Assembly: GCA_011523425.1 (NCBI GenBank)
Contig: WTGU01000124.1
Location: 1-64,000, forward strand
Source: Alphaproteobacteria bacterium
GTDB lineage: Bacteria > Pseudomonadota > Alphaproteobacteria > UBA828
DNA length: 64,000 nucleotides
Reading direction: 5' to 3'
The position numbers and the translations under genes are program-made. The notes beneath the pieces are model-generated. The model was not told the origin of the DNA, did not search any database, and saw only the letters and a list, made by a program, of their open reading frames with translations. Below are positions 46,312 through 55,406 of the stretch, in pieces; positions within the stretch are counted from its first letter, which is position 1; the number at the start of each line of letters is the position of its first letter.

Positions 46312-47026
46312 TGAGGCGCGGCAGGAAGCCGATCAGGCCGAGCACGGCGAGACCGAGAAGGGCGTTCTGAACCATGTCGCCCTCGCCGGTCGCCAGCGAG
46401 CGCCCGGCATGGCCGAGATAGGCGTAGGCCGCGGCGCCTGGCGCCATGAAGACCACCGAGGCGAGGGCGTAGGACACCAGCCGGATGCGCGTCAGCCCCA
46501 GCGCGTAGTTCAGCGCGTTGAAGGGGATGAAGGGGATCAGCCGGGTCATGGCGACGAAGCGCCAGCCCTCGGCCTCGACGCCCTCGATCACCCGCTGCAC
46601 CCTGGCCGGCGTGCGCGCGGCGATCCAGTCGGCCAGCACGTAGCGGGCGATGACGAAGGCGATGGTCGCGCCCACCGTCGCCCCGATCAGTGCGATGAGC
46701 GTGCCGACGTAGGGGCCGAAGAGCGCGCCGGCCGCAAGCGTGAAGAGCAGGCCCGGCAGGAAGAGCACCGTGGCCAGCACGTAGGCGAAGAAGAAGACGA
46801 TCGGCGCCCACGGGCCGAACTGGGTGATCCAGGCCTCGAGCGCCGCCGAATCGAGGCTCGCGCTGTTCAGCACCGCGACGACGATGCCCGCCACGACCGC
46901 GGCGAGCAGCAGGAGGCGCGGCAGCGCCTTGCGCAGGCGCTGCAGGCGGGAGGGAGAGGGAGTCGTGCTCGCGGTCGTGCTCATGGTCGTGCTCGCGGTC
47001 GTATTCATGGTCGTGCCCGTGGTCAT
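46214..47026 (-). CDS. TVP38/TMEM64 family membrane protein (VTT domain)
   Basis: A 270-residue membrane protein with the VTT fold: FLPGLLFTLAAGALFGPYVG, ATVGATIAFVIARYVLADW, and RLIPFIPFNALNYALGLTRI are characteristic. It lies two bases after the YeeE stop, so the pair is likely one operon. The first 26 residues are a low-complexity Thr/Ser stretch encoded by a 12-bp tandem repeat, so the true start may be further in. The 3' end overlaps ctaA by 98 bases on the other strand. Related proteins move or scramble lipids; a link to sulfur or metal transport is unproven. Confidence 0.88.
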   Translation of the reverse strand: MTTGTTMNTTASTTMSTTASTTPSPSRLQRLRKALPRLLLLAAVVAGIVVAVLNSASLDSAALEAWITQFGPWAPIVFFFAYVLATVLFLPGLLFTLAAGALFGPYVGTLIALIGATVGATIAFVIARYVLADWIAARTPARVQRVIEGVEAEGWRFVAMTRLIPFIPFNALNYALGLTRIRLVSYALASVVFMAPGAAAYAYLGHAGRSLATGEGDMVQNALLGLAVLGLIGFLPRLIKRFVKGRATATQRQAEQPAPDGAGEAPPRSP

Positions 47027-47030
47027 GCTC
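46962..47030. repeat. 12-bp tandem repeat in the 5' end of the TVP38 gene
   Basis: The unit GTCGTGCTCGCG / GTCGTGCTCATG repeats nearly six times with a 12-bp period (46962, 46974, 46986, 46998, 47010, 47022). It encodes Thr-Thr-X-Ser-like blocks in the TVP38 frame; another minus-strand frame reads it as His-Asp-rich. Confidence 0.88.
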
Positions 47031-48264
47031 AAGGGTTGGTTCCTGCGGCGACACACGCCGCGCCGTTGTCGAGGCCGAAGAGGGGGCGCAGCCGCGCTCC
47101 GAGTGCCGCGCCGGGGAGCACGGCCAGGAGCCAGAGCCAGCCGTGCACGCTGCCCGATGCGATGCCGCTGAAAAGGGCGCCGATGTTGCAGCCGAAGGCG
47201 AGCCTCGCGCCGTAGCCGAGCAGGAGGCCGCCGATCACGGCGCTCGCCACCGCGCCTGCGCCGAGGCGGCGCCGGGTCGCGAAGCGTCCGGCGAGCGCGG
47301 CGCCCAGCAGCGCGCCGAGGATCAGGCCGACGTTCATCACCGACACCGTGTCCTGCGCGACGCCGGCCTCGAGCGCGCGCGCCGGGCGTGGCCACTGCCA
47401 GAAGGTCCAGTCGGCGATGGCGAAGCCGAGCGCATCGGCGAGCGCGGCGCCCCACAGCGTGAAGCCCCAGGTGACGCTCCACGGATGGCCGGCGATGAGC
47501 AGCGTCGCGAGATTGAGCAGCGCGAGCGCCAGCGCGCCCCAGGCCAGCGGCCAGCCGCCGTGCTGGAGGTGCGCCCGCCAGTCCGTGCCGGCGCCCCACA
47601 CGAGCGGCTCGTGATCGCCGTGGCGGCGGCGCTCCAAGGCGATGGCGCCGAGCGCCAGCAGGCCGATGGCGGCGAGCTGGACCGCGAGGCCGGCCGGCCA
47701 GCCCAGCGTCTGCGGGATCGAGAGGGCGGCGAGCGCGGGCTGGCCCAGCCACCAGGGCATGTGCGCCGTGGCGAGCACGGAGCCCGCGATGAAGGCGCCC
47801 AGCGTGACCGACATGCGGAGACTGCCGGCACCCGCGCCCGTGAGCGTGCCGGAGGCGCAGCCGCCGCCGAGCTGCATGCCGACGCCGAAGAGGAAGGCGC
47901 CGATGGCGACCGAGACTCCCACCGGCGCGAGCGCACCCGAGAGCCCCTGGCCGAAGGCGCTGCCACCCGCGAGCAGCGGGGCGAAGACGATGCTGGCCGC
48001 GGCCAGCATGAGGAGCTGCGCGCGGATGCCGGCGCCGCGCCGCTCGACCAGGAACTGCCGGGTCGACGCGGCAAAGCCGAACAGTGCGTGGTGCAGGGCG
48101 AGCCCCGCGAGCCCGCCGACGACGAGCAGCGCCGCGAGCCTGCCGTCCACCGCGATGCCGAGTGCGAGCGTGCAGGCGAGGGCCACCACGCCCGCGCCGA
48201 CCGCGACCGCAGCTTGCGGGCGCGCGCGCGGAATCTCGGCTGCCGCTGTCGTGGCCGTGCTCAT
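47029..48264 (-). CDS. YeeE/YedE family transporter (thiosulfate/sulfur uptake type)
   Basis: A 411-residue membrane protein with two copies of the YeeE half. The first carries GVGMQLGGGCASGTLTGAGAG and the second RLAFGCNIGALFSGIASG; the GGGCxSGT and GCNIGA cysteines are those conserved in TsuA thiosulfate transporters. About ten hydrophobic helices are visible. ATG 48264 is in the sequence CATATG; no ribosome binding site is obvious. No TusA-like partner gene is adjacent. It is followed by the TVP38 gene and preceded by the HAD gene on the same strand. Confidence 0.9.
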   Translation of the reverse strand: MSTATTAAAEIPRARPQAAVAVGAGVVALACTLALGIAVDGRLAALLVVGGLAGLALHHALFGFAASTRQFLVERRGAGIRAQLLMLAAASIVFAPLLAGGSAFGQGLSGALAPVGVSVAIGAFLFGVGMQLGGGCASGTLTGAGAGSLRMSVTLGAFIAGSVLATAHMPWWLGQPALAALSIPQTLGWPAGLAVQLAAIGLLALGAIALERRRHGDHEPLVWGAGTDWRAHLQHGGWPLAWGALALALLNLATLLIAGHPWSVTWGFTLWGAALADALGFAIADWTFWQWPRPARALEAGVAQDTVSVMNVGLILGALLGAALAGRFATRRRLGAGAVASAVIGGLLLGYGARLAFGCNIGALFSGIASGSVHGWLWLLAVLPGAALGARLRPLFGLDNGAACVAAGTNP

Positions 48265-48323
48265 ATGAAGGACTATTGGGGGCGCGCCGCACACGCGCCA
48301 ATAACTTTATCTTGAGGGTGCCA

Positions 48324-49202
48324 TTACCAGACGAAGGTCGCGAGGGCGGCGCTGGGCCTGACGCCGGCGGCCCGGCAGGCGTCTTCCAGGGCCCGGGCGC
48401 CCGGCGGCTCGCCGGGGGCGAGGCCGAGCGTATCGGCGAGCAGGCCGCCGGTGATCAGGAGCGAATCGAGGCCCGCAGCGGCGGCGCCGGCGATGTCGGT
48501 GGCGAGCCCGTCGCCGACGGCGAGCACGCGTGCGGGCGCGAGACCGAGAGCCGCCAGCGCCAGGTCGTAGACCTCGGGATGGGGCTTGCCGAAATGGCGC
48601 ACGCGGCCGCCGAGCGCCTCGTAGCGGGCGGCGAGCGCGCCGGCGCAGGGCTCCTGGACGCCCAGCCGGATCACCAGCAGGTCGGGATTGACGCAGATCA
48701 TGGGGAGGTCGCGGGCGACCGCCGTCTGCAGGATCGGCTCGTGGTCCTCGACCGTGTCGCGCCCGTCGTCGAGGCCGATGCCGAGCAGGAAGTCCGCCCC
48801 GGCGATGTCGGCGGCAGCGTAGCCGAGACCGTCGAGCAGATCGTCGGAGCCGGGCGGCCCGAGCAGCAGGTAGCGGTGTCCGAGCCCGTCGAACCGCGCG
48901 CGCGCGCGGTCGGCGAGCGCCTGGCGCGCGGCGTCGCCGGAGGCGACGACGGCATCGTAGTGCGCCGCTTCGACCCCCTTTCCGCGCAGCACGGCCTCGA
49001 CCTGGGCCGCGAGCCTGGGGGCGTTGGAGACGAACACCACCCGCTTGCCGGCCGCGCGCAGATGGCGGAGGCAGTCGAGCGCCTCGGGATAGGCCGGCCC
49101 TCCCTGATGCATCACGCCCCACACGTCGAGGATGCAGCCGTCATAGTCCGCCATCAGCGGGGCCAGGCCGGGGAGGATCGGGATGCCGGTCGAAACGTTC
49201 AC
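48324..49202 (-). CDS. TIGR01459-type HAD-IIA hydrolase
   Basis: A 292-residue HAD phosphatase of class IIA. The nucleophile segment reads YDGCILDVWGVMHQGG, with the aspartate before Val-Trp-Gly; VFVSNAPRL (motif II), the lysine in HFGKPHPEVY (motif III), and AVGDGLATDIAGA (motif IV) complete the active site. The family is common in alphaproteobacteria with no firm substrate. GTG 49202 is chosen because it gives the usual length; an upstream GTG at 49235 is possible. It precedes the YeeE gene. Confidence 0.86.
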   Translation of the reverse strand: MNVSTGIPILPGLAPLMADYDGCILDVWGVMHQGGPAYPEALDCLRHLRAAGKRVVFVSNAPRLAAQVEAVLRGKGVEAAHYDAVVASGDAARQALADRARARFDGLGHRYLLLGPPGSDDLLDGLGYAAADIAGADFLLGIGLDDGRDTVEDHEPILQTAVARDLPMICVNPDLLVIRLGVQEPCAGALAARYEALGGRVRHFGKPHPEVYDLALAALGLAPARVLAVGDGLATDIAGAAAAGLDSLLITGGLLADTLGLAPGEPPGARALEDACRAAGVRPSAALATFVW

Positions 49203-49265
49203 GGGGCGCTCACCGCGGGCCCGTGGGCGACGCACCGAGCGCCGCGGCCTGTGCGGGCCACGACC

Positions 49266-50351
49266 CTAGCTGCGTCCGCCATCGTCGCCATGCGGATAGA
49301 ACTGCCTGCAGTAGCGCCGGTATCTGCCGATGGGACCGTCGGAGCCGCAGAGGCTTGGATGGGGCCGGTAGCTCTTCTTCCCCCAGATCACGACATCCTG
49401 GAGAACGTCCTGTTTCTGTATGGAAAGCAGAAACCTGTTCATGATCCCGGTGCGCGCCTTCACCGGCAGGAATCCGAGGCCGGCGATGAATCGCCTTGGC
49501 TTTCGCAGCATACGGACCTGCGAGACCAGAACGAGGTCGACGAGCGTGCCGTCGACCGGCGTGGTTAGAACCCACAGGCGGGTCTCCATGCCGACGGTGT
49601 GCTCGTGGATGTCGACGAACGAGTAGCCCAGTCCGTGGACGTAGGTGGCGGCCGACACGTCGAAGACGAGGTCGATGACTCCGGCGATACGCGTGCGACG
49701 CCTGAAGTCGAAGCAGCTCACGAGACGTGCGCCGTCCACCGTCGCCGATCCGACGGGGTTCACGTTGTCGTAGCCGTGCACGTAGCGCAGGTGGGCCAGG
49801 TCCACCGAGTTCTCTGTCGTCTCCTGAGGATGGCCGGGAAACCGGAGGGTCTCGACTTCAAGCTCGCTCCACTCGTCTCCGGCCGGCGGCTCTTCGGGAA
49901 GGTCCCATTGCGGCGGGCGTCCGTCGATGCCCCACCAGGCGAAGACGAGGCCGAGAATCTCGCGCGTGGGGAAGACGCTCAGCCTCGTGCCCTTGGGCGG
50001 CGGCGCATAGGGTGTCGCGACGCAGGCGCCTGTCGCGTCGTAGGTGAAGCCGTGAAAGGGACACACCAGTCGGCCGTCGCGCACGCGCCCGCCGGCGGCG
50101 GGGCTCAGGGAGGATCCCAGGTGGGGGCAGAGCGACCGGGCGACGCAGACGGCTCCCTCGTCGTCGCGCCAGACGACGATGTCCTGCCCCATCCACTGCT
50201 TTTCGATCAGTTCGCCCTTCGCTAACGAGCGACGGTCGGCGACGAAGTACCACCCTTCGGGAAACGGGAAGAGGGAGGGATCGTCGCCGCCCGCGATCAG
50301 ATTCTCTTCCACGTCTTGCGGGACACTCTGTCGATGAAGATGCATCTGCAT
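49266..50351 (-). CDS. Rieske [2Fe-2S] aromatic-ring/steroid-type oxygenase
   Basis: A Rieske non-haem iron oxygenase of 361 residues from ATG 50351 (384 from ATG 50420; neither start has a good ribosome binding site). The Rieske cluster ligands are CPHLG (Cys75, His77) and CPFHGF (Cys97, His100). The mononuclear iron site is ENSVDLAHLRYVHGY, with Asp184, His187 and His192 by that numbering. The ENSVDLAHLRYVH pattern resembles steroid-oxidising Rieske enzymes such as KshA and DAF-36/Neverland, so a sterol- or terpenoid-like substrate is a fair inference. Electrons would come from an external reductase that is not in the window. It opens the unusual lipid cluster, facing away from the RND gene. 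Confidence 0.88.
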   Translation of the reverse strand: MQMHLHRQSVPQDVEENLIAGGDDPSLFPFPEGWYFVADRRSLAKGELIEKQWMGQDIVVWRDDEGAVCVARSLCPHLGSSLSPAAGGRVRDGRLVCPFHGFTYDATGACVATPYAPPPKGTRLSVFPTREILGLVFAWWGIDGRPPQWDLPEEPPAGDEWSELEVETLRFPGHPQETTENSVDLAHLRYVHGYDNVNPVGSATVDGARLVSCFDFRRRTRIAGVIDLVFDVSAATYVHGLGYSFVDIHEHTVGMETRLWVLTTPVDGTLVDLVLVSQVRMLRKPRRFIAGLGFLPVKARTGIMNRFLLSIQKQDVLQDVVIWGKKSYRPHPSLCGSDGPIGRYRRYCRQFYPHGDDGGRS

Positions 50352-50676
50352 GGCAAGGACCGTCGGCCCGGAGTGCAGGGCGGCATATGGTCGTGGGGCA
50401 TCGAACCCCGTCCACGCCATACCGGATTATGTGGTGAGCGCGCAACACGTCGCCAACCGCGGCGAGCGTGCGTGGATCGCGGTCGCGCGCCCGCGCAGCC
50501 GCCGCAAGCCGGGCGGGTTCGCCCGAGAGAGCGATGGACAAGGGATCGGGAGGCTGTGATACTGCCGTGGAAATGCTCCCGATTCTGGAGTCGCCACACG
50601 GCTTCCGGCTGCATCGACGGCGAGCGGGAAGCGCGTCAGAGCCACTCCCCGACTGACATCTGACGACGCACCATTC
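50352..50676. other. 325-bp divergent region between the Rieske and RND genes
   Basis: No gene was found here other than the possible extension of the Rieske gene to 50420. The region between the two divergent starts should hold the promoters of both, but no clear -35/-10 pair or operator was seen. The composition is less GC-biased than nearby genes. Confidence 0.5.
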
Positions 50677-53037
50677 ATGAAATACCTCCCCTCCGGCATC
50701 GATTTGGACTCCTCCATAGCGCACGTTATGCGTCGCCGGTGGCTGACCATTTTGCTCTCCGTGATCGTCATGCTGTTGCTTGCCGCAGGTGCCCAGAACC
50801 TCGTCAGTGTCGACGTCGATTCTCGCAATCATTTCAGTAAAGACGACCCGAATCTTGTCGCGCTCGAGCAACTGGAGGGCACCTACGCCATCTCCGACAC
50901 CATGCTGGTTGCCTTGGCGCCGAAGAGCGGCACCGTCTTCACGCAGGAATCGCTCCTTGCCATAGAAGAATTGACCGAGGCGCTGTGGCGCACGCCTTAT
51001 GTCATCCGCGTCGATTCACTTGCTAACTATTCACACAGCGAAGGTCTCGAGGACGAGCTGATCGTCGAGTCGCTTATCGACGACGCCGCTGCGCTGAACG
51101 ACGACGACATAGAGCGGATCGAGAGTATCGCGCTCGGTACCGAGGAGATTGCCGGGCGCCTGATTTCCCGGGACGGCCGCGTTGCCGGGCTGATCGTCAG
51201 CGCGGCGATCCCCGACGAGGAGCGAGAGCAGGCCAAGCTGGACGTCGTCGACTACCTCAACGCCGCCACCGCCGAGGCGCGAACGAAGCATCCGACCCAC
51301 GGGTACTACCTGACCGGCGAAGTCTTGCTCAATCGCGCGGTTCGCGACGCGCTCAACGAGGACATGGGCCTGCTCGGCCCCATCGCGCTCGGGGTCATGC
51401 TGCTCGTTGCCCTGCTCATGCTGCGCACGATCTGGGGAATCGTCGCGATCGTCCTGATGATCATTGCGGTCGTCATATCCGCGTTGGGCTTCGGCGGCTG
51501 GGCAGGCATGAAGCTCTACGGCGAGAGCGGGGCGGCGCTGTTCGTCCTGATGGCGATCACGGTCGCCCATTGCGTGCACATCATAGAGGCAATGCTGGCG
51601 GGCCTGCGCCAGGGAATGGACCGCAGACAGGCGGCGATTCACTCTCTGAAGCTCAACGTGTGGCCCGTATTCCTGACGTCGATCACGACGGCGATCGGTT
51701 TCCTCAGCCTGAACTTCTCCGAGATGCCGCCGTTTCGGGTCATGGGCAATATCGTCGCCTTCGGCTCGCTGTCCGCCTTCGTCTTTTCGGTGACGCTCCT
51801 GCCGGCTTTCCTGTCTCTCATGCCCCTGCGCGTCCGGCCCGCCAAGGCCGGGAAGACCGATTATTTCGACCGCTTCTTCGAGCGTTTCGGGCGCTTCGTC
51901 GTGTCCCGCCGCATTGTCATGCTGGCTGCCTTCGGCGTCCTCGTCGTGGCGCTGGTTGCCGGCATCTCGCGCATCGAACTCGACGACAATCACCTCGAGC
52001 TTCTCAGCGAAAGCTACGAGTTCCGGCGAGCCACGGATTTCGTGAGCGACAATTTCTCCGGCCTGGAGCCGTTCGAGTACTCGCTCGAGTCCGGGCAAGA
52101 GGGCGGCATCACGGATGTCGGCTATCTGAAGCAGGTCGACGCGTTCGCGGAGTGGTACCGGGCGCAGCCCGAAGTCGCTCATGTCTTCGGCGTCACCGAC
52201 ATCGTGAAGCGCCTGAACAAGAATCTGAATGGCGACGATCCGGAGTTCTACCGCATTCCGGACGACACCGAGCTCGCCGCCCAATACCTGCTGCTTTACG
52301 AATTCTCTCTGCCGGTGGGCCTGGACCTCAACAACCTGATCGACGTCGAACGGTCGGCGACCCGCCTGACGGTCGTCCTGAAGGCGCTCTCCGTCAACCA
52401 GAAGCTGGAGCTCGACGAGCGCGCGCGCGACTGGCTGCGCCAGAATGCGCCTGGCCTGGAGACCGGCGCCGCCGGGATGACGATCGTCGGGGCGCACTCG
52501 ATCAACAGAAACATCGAAAAGATGCTGATCGGCACCATCACGGCGATGGGCATCGTCTCGCTGCTGCTGATCTTCATCTTCAGGAGCGTGCGCTTCGGCC
52601 TGATCAGCCTGATACCGAATTTCGTCCCGGCCGCCATGGCGATGGGGCTGTGGGGGTATGCGGTGGGACAGGTCGGAGTCTCGGCGTCCGTCGTCACCGC
52701 CATCGCCTTCGGCATCATCGTGGACGACACGATTCACTTCATGACCAAGTATCTGAGAGGCCGGAAGAACGGGCAGTCGCCGGAGGAATCCGTCCAGTCC
52801 GCATTCGGCACGGTCGGCAAGGCGCTGCTGGCGACGACCGTCGTGTTCGCGCTGGGTTTCATGGTGTTCGGCGCATCGGGGATGGCGAACAACCAGGCGC
52901 TCGGTCTGCTGGCGGGAACGACGGTCATCATCGCTCTCCTGGCGGACTTCCTGTTCCTGCCGCCGTTGCTCATGATTCTCGATAGAAGAAAGGGGACGAG
53001 CGGAGCGACCAAGGTGGCGAGCGAGGAGAGCAATTGA
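50677..53037 (+). CDS. RND superfamily exporter (MMPL/COG1033 type)
   Basis: A 786-residue efflux protein of the COG1033 type. One helix (about residues 21-38) is followed by a large periplasmic loop to about 220, then six helices including GESGAALFVLMAITVAHCVH, a second loop (about 425-610), and six more helices with AIAFGIIVDDTIHFMTKYLRGR. The FGIIVDDTIHF segment is the RND proton-relay region of MmpL and HpnN-like lipid exporters. The domain is related to sterol-sensing domains. It is the first plus-strand gene of the cluster, and two envelope proteins follow it, so export of a lipid made by the neighbouring oxidases is inferred. Confidence 0.9.
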   Translation: MKYLPSGIDLDSSIAHVMRRRWLTILLSVIVMLLLAAGAQNLVSVDVDSRNHFSKDDPNLVALEQLEGTYAISDTMLVALAPKSGTVFTQESLLAIEELTEALWRTPYVIRVDSLANYSHSEGLEDELIVESLIDDAAALNDDDIERIESIALGTEEIAGRLISRDGRVAGLIVSAAIPDEEREQAKLDVVDYLNAATAEARTKHPTHGYYLTGEVLLNRAVRDALNEDMGLLGPIALGVMLLVALLMLRTIWGIVAIVLMIIAVVISALGFGGWAGMKLYGESGAALFVLMAITVAHCVHIIEAMLAGLRQGMDRRQAAIHSLKLNVWPVFLTSITTAIGFLSLNFSEMPPFRVMGNIVAFGSLSAFVFSVTLLPAFLSLMPLRVRPAKAGKTDYFDRFFERFGRFVVSRRIVMLAAFGVLVVALVAGISRIELDDNHLELLSESYEFRRATDFVSDNFSGLEPFEYSLESGQEGGITDVGYLKQVDAFAEWYRAQPEVAHVFGVTDIVKRLNKNLNGDDPEFYRIPDDTELAAQYLLLYEFSLPVGLDLNNLIDVERSATRLTVVLKALSVNQKLELDERARDWLRQNAPGLETGAAGMTIVGAHSINRNIEKMLIGTITAMGIVSLLLIFIFRSVRFGLISLIPNFVPAAMAMGLWGYAVGQVGVSASVVTAIAFGIIVDDTIHFMTKYLRGRKNGQSPEESVQSAFGTVGKALLATTVVFALGFMVFGASGMANNQALGLLAGTTVIIALLADFLFLPPLLMILDRRKGTSGATKVASEESN

Positions 53038-53082
53038 ACGGCGCGGACGCGTGTCCCCATTCTCGGAGGTGAGGTGGGCGGG

Positions 53083-54348
53083 ATGATCGCGCGCTTCCCC
53101 GTCGCTCTTTCAGCGCTTGGCCTGCTGGTCTCGCTGCTCGCGACCGGCGCACACGCCGACAACGGGATCATTGATTATTTCGAGCTTTCCGGGCGCTATT
53201 CGCCGGAAACCCGGCTCTACCCCGAGACTCCCGCGTTTCCCGACCAGCGTTCCCATGCGAGCGGGTTTGCCGCGGAGATCACTGCCTACATGGAGGACGA
53301 CGAGGGTAGAAGCGTCACGATCACGCCCTTCTACCGCTTCGACGCCGGGGATCCGGAGCGCACCCACGCCGATCTCCGCGAGGCCTTTCTTCTCCTCTAC
53401 GGCGACATCGGCGAGGACGAATGGGAGCTGCGGCTCGGCGTCGATCGCGTGTTCTGGGGCGTCGTCGAATCGCGCTCCCTGGTCGATATCGTCAACCAGA
53501 CCGACCTGGTGGAGCACCCGGACGAGAAGACCAAGCTGGGCCAGCCGATGGCCCACGTCACCCTGTCGGGAGACTGGGGGGCGGTGGAGCTGTTCGCGCT
53601 GACCGGGCACCGCAAGCGCACCTATCCGGGCCGCCACGGCCGCCTGCGTCCCGCGCTGGTCGTGGACCACTCGCTGACCACGTACGAATCCCAGAATGAG
53701 GAGTGGCATGTCGATCTCGCCGGCCGCTACACCGGCAGCGTCGGCCCGCTCGATATCGGGCTCAGCGCGTTCGACGGCACCAGCCGCGAGCCCACCCTGC
53801 TGCCGATGCTGGCCGGCCGCGAGCTCGTTCTGGCGCCGTATTACGAGCAGATCCAGCAGTTCGGCCTGGATACCCAGCTCACCACCGGCCCCTGGCTTCT
53901 CAAGCTGGAAGCCATTCACCGCGCCGGCGCGCAGAACGCCCGGCTCGATCAAACCCTCAACTACGAGGAAGAGGACTACGCGGCCTTCGTCCTGGGCGGC
54001 GAGTACGCGATCTATTCCCCTTGGGAGCTCGACTCCGAGCTGACCCTGATCGCCGAATGGACCCACGACGGGCGAGGCCGCTGGGCGACCAACGCGTTCG
54101 AGAACGACCTGCTCCTCGTCGCGCGCCTCGGGCTGAACGACGAGCAGAGCACCGAGTTCGTCGGCAGCGTCCTGAACTCCCTCGAAAACAGCAGCCGGGT
54201 TCTTGGCGCCGAGTTCAAGCGCCGCCTCTCGGACAGCCTGTCCCTGCATGTGGAGGCCGCCGCCTATGTGGGGATCGACGAGAACGACGCCGCCTATGTC
54301 GCGCGGCGGGACAGCTACATCGGGGTGAACCTGGACTACAACTTCTGA
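53083..54348 (+). CDS. predicted outer-membrane beta-barrel protein
   Basis: A 421-residue exported protein. It has a clear Sec signal (MIARFPVALSALGLLVSLLATGAHA, cleavage after about residue 25) and a body of short amphipathic strands with alternating residues, ending in NLDYNF, a C-terminal phenylalanine typical of outer-membrane barrels. No named domain was recognised; it resembles the barrels that accompany COG1033 exporters. ATG 53083 follows GGAGGTGAGG. It lies 45 bases after the RND gene. Confidence 0.7.
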   Translation: MIARFPVALSALGLLVSLLATGAHADNGIIDYFELSGRYSPETRLYPETPAFPDQRSHASGFAAEITAYMEDDEGRSVTITPFYRFDAGDPERTHADLREAFLLLYGDIGEDEWELRLGVDRVFWGVVESRSLVDIVNQTDLVEHPDEKTKLGQPMAHVTLSGDWGAVELFALTGHRKRTYPGRHGRLRPALVVDHSLTTYESQNEEWHVDLAGRYTGSVGPLDIGLSAFDGTSREPTLLPMLAGRELVLAPYYEQIQQFGLDTQLTTGPWLLKLEAIHRAGAQNARLDQTLNYEEEDYAAFVLGGEYAIYSPWELDSELTLIAEWTHDGRGRWATNAFENDLLLVARLGLNDEQSTEFVGSVLNSLENSSRVLGAEFKRRLSDSLSLHVEAAAYVGIDENDAAYVARRDSYIGVNLDYNF

Positions 54349-54514
54349 TCCGGGTTGTCGCCGGCCCTCCATGCGCCGGGCGGGAATCGTGCTACCATGT
54401 GCCAGCAGGTTCCGGCGAAGGTGAACGAGATGACACGGCCCAGTCGCTGCCCGGACACCGCCGCCGGTTTTCCGCTTTCCCCGCTCCGCTGATGGCCACC
54501 GACAGGAGGAAACG

Positions 54515-55336
54515 GTGATCCGCGTCTCTTCCCCCTACCTGTTGCTCGCGCTCTTCGGGATCTTCGTTGCCGTCCTTGCCTGGGCGGTCGAGCCGCCGCT
54601 CTCCCGGGCGGCCGAAAGTGCCGAGGAAGCCGGGCTCAGGATCGCGACCGACGCCCGCGAGCGCGAGAAGGGTTTCGGCAATTTCACCGCAAGCCTCAAC
54701 ATGGTCCTGCGAAACAAGCGCGGGCAGGAGAGCCGGCGCGAGCTTCGACTGCAGGTCATCGAGGTCGAGGGGGACGGCGATCGCACCATGTTCGTGTTCG
54801 ACCGGCCGCGCGACGTCAAGGGAACGGCGTTTCTCGTCCATGCCCACAAGGACGAGCCGGACGAGCAGTGGCTCTATCTTCCCGCCCTGAAACGGGTCAA
54901 GCGCATCAGTTCCTCGAACCAGTCCGGCTCCTTCATGGGCAGCGAGTTCGCTTACGAGGACCTGGGCGCCTCCGAGATCGAGAAGTACGCGTACACGTAC
55001 CTGCGCGACGAGCCCTGCGGCGAGCTCGAATGCGTCGTGGTGGAGCGTGTCCCGCTCGACCGGAAGTCGGGCTACTCACGTCAGATTGTCTGGTTCGACC
55101 AGGAGGAGCTTCGCGTCCAGCAGATCCAATTCCACGACCGCAGGGACGCGCACCTCAAGACGATGGTCGTGGAGGGCTACCAGATGTATCTCGATCGCTT
55201 CTGGCGGGCCAGCAAGATCACCATGACGAACCATCTCACGGGAAAGAGCACCGAGCTGCACTGGCTGGACTACGAGTTCGGCACCGACCTCGACGTGGGC
55301 GACTTCACCAAGACCGCCCTGAAGCGCATCCGATAG
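54515..55336 (+). CDS. LolA-like outer-membrane lipoprotein-sorting protein
   Basis: A 273-residue exported protein of the outer-membrane lipoprotein-sorting (PF17131-like) family. A signal or anchor segment (YLLLALFGIFVAVLAWAV, residues 8-25) is followed by ERLRL-like beta strands, TMFVFDRPRDVKGTAFLVHA, EQWLYLPALKRVKRISSS, SGSFMGSEFAYEDLG and KTMVVEGYQMY, all usual in the family. GTG 54515 has the strong GGAGGAAACG site. LolA-fold proteins carry lipids in a hydrophobic half-barrel across the periplasm, which fits between the RND pump and the outer-membrane protein. Confidence 0.85.
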   Translation: MIRVSSPYLLLALFGIFVAVLAWAVEPPLSRAAESAEEAGLRIATDAREREKGFGNFTASLNMVLRNKRGQESRRELRLQVIEVEGDGDRTMFVFDRPRDVKGTAFLVHAHKDEPDEQWLYLPALKRVKRISSSNQSGSFMGSEFAYEDLGASEIEKYAYTYLRDEPCGELECVVVERVPLDRKSGYSRQIVWFDQEELRVQQIQFHDRRDAHLKTMVVEGYQMYLDRFWRASKITMTNHLTGKSTELHWLDYEFGTDLDVGDFTKTALKRIR

Positions 55337-55406
55337 GTTCGGGCGGCATCGGGCCGCGCCGGCCCGCCCTCCTGGCCGACAAGTCACCGACCGACGCGGC
55401 GCGGCG

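Noticed and set aside
46191-47054. His/Asp-rich metal-binding protein in another frame
   Set aside because: Beyond the repeat the frame follows the shadow of the TVP38 gene, which is well conserved in its own frame; kept only as a remark in findings.
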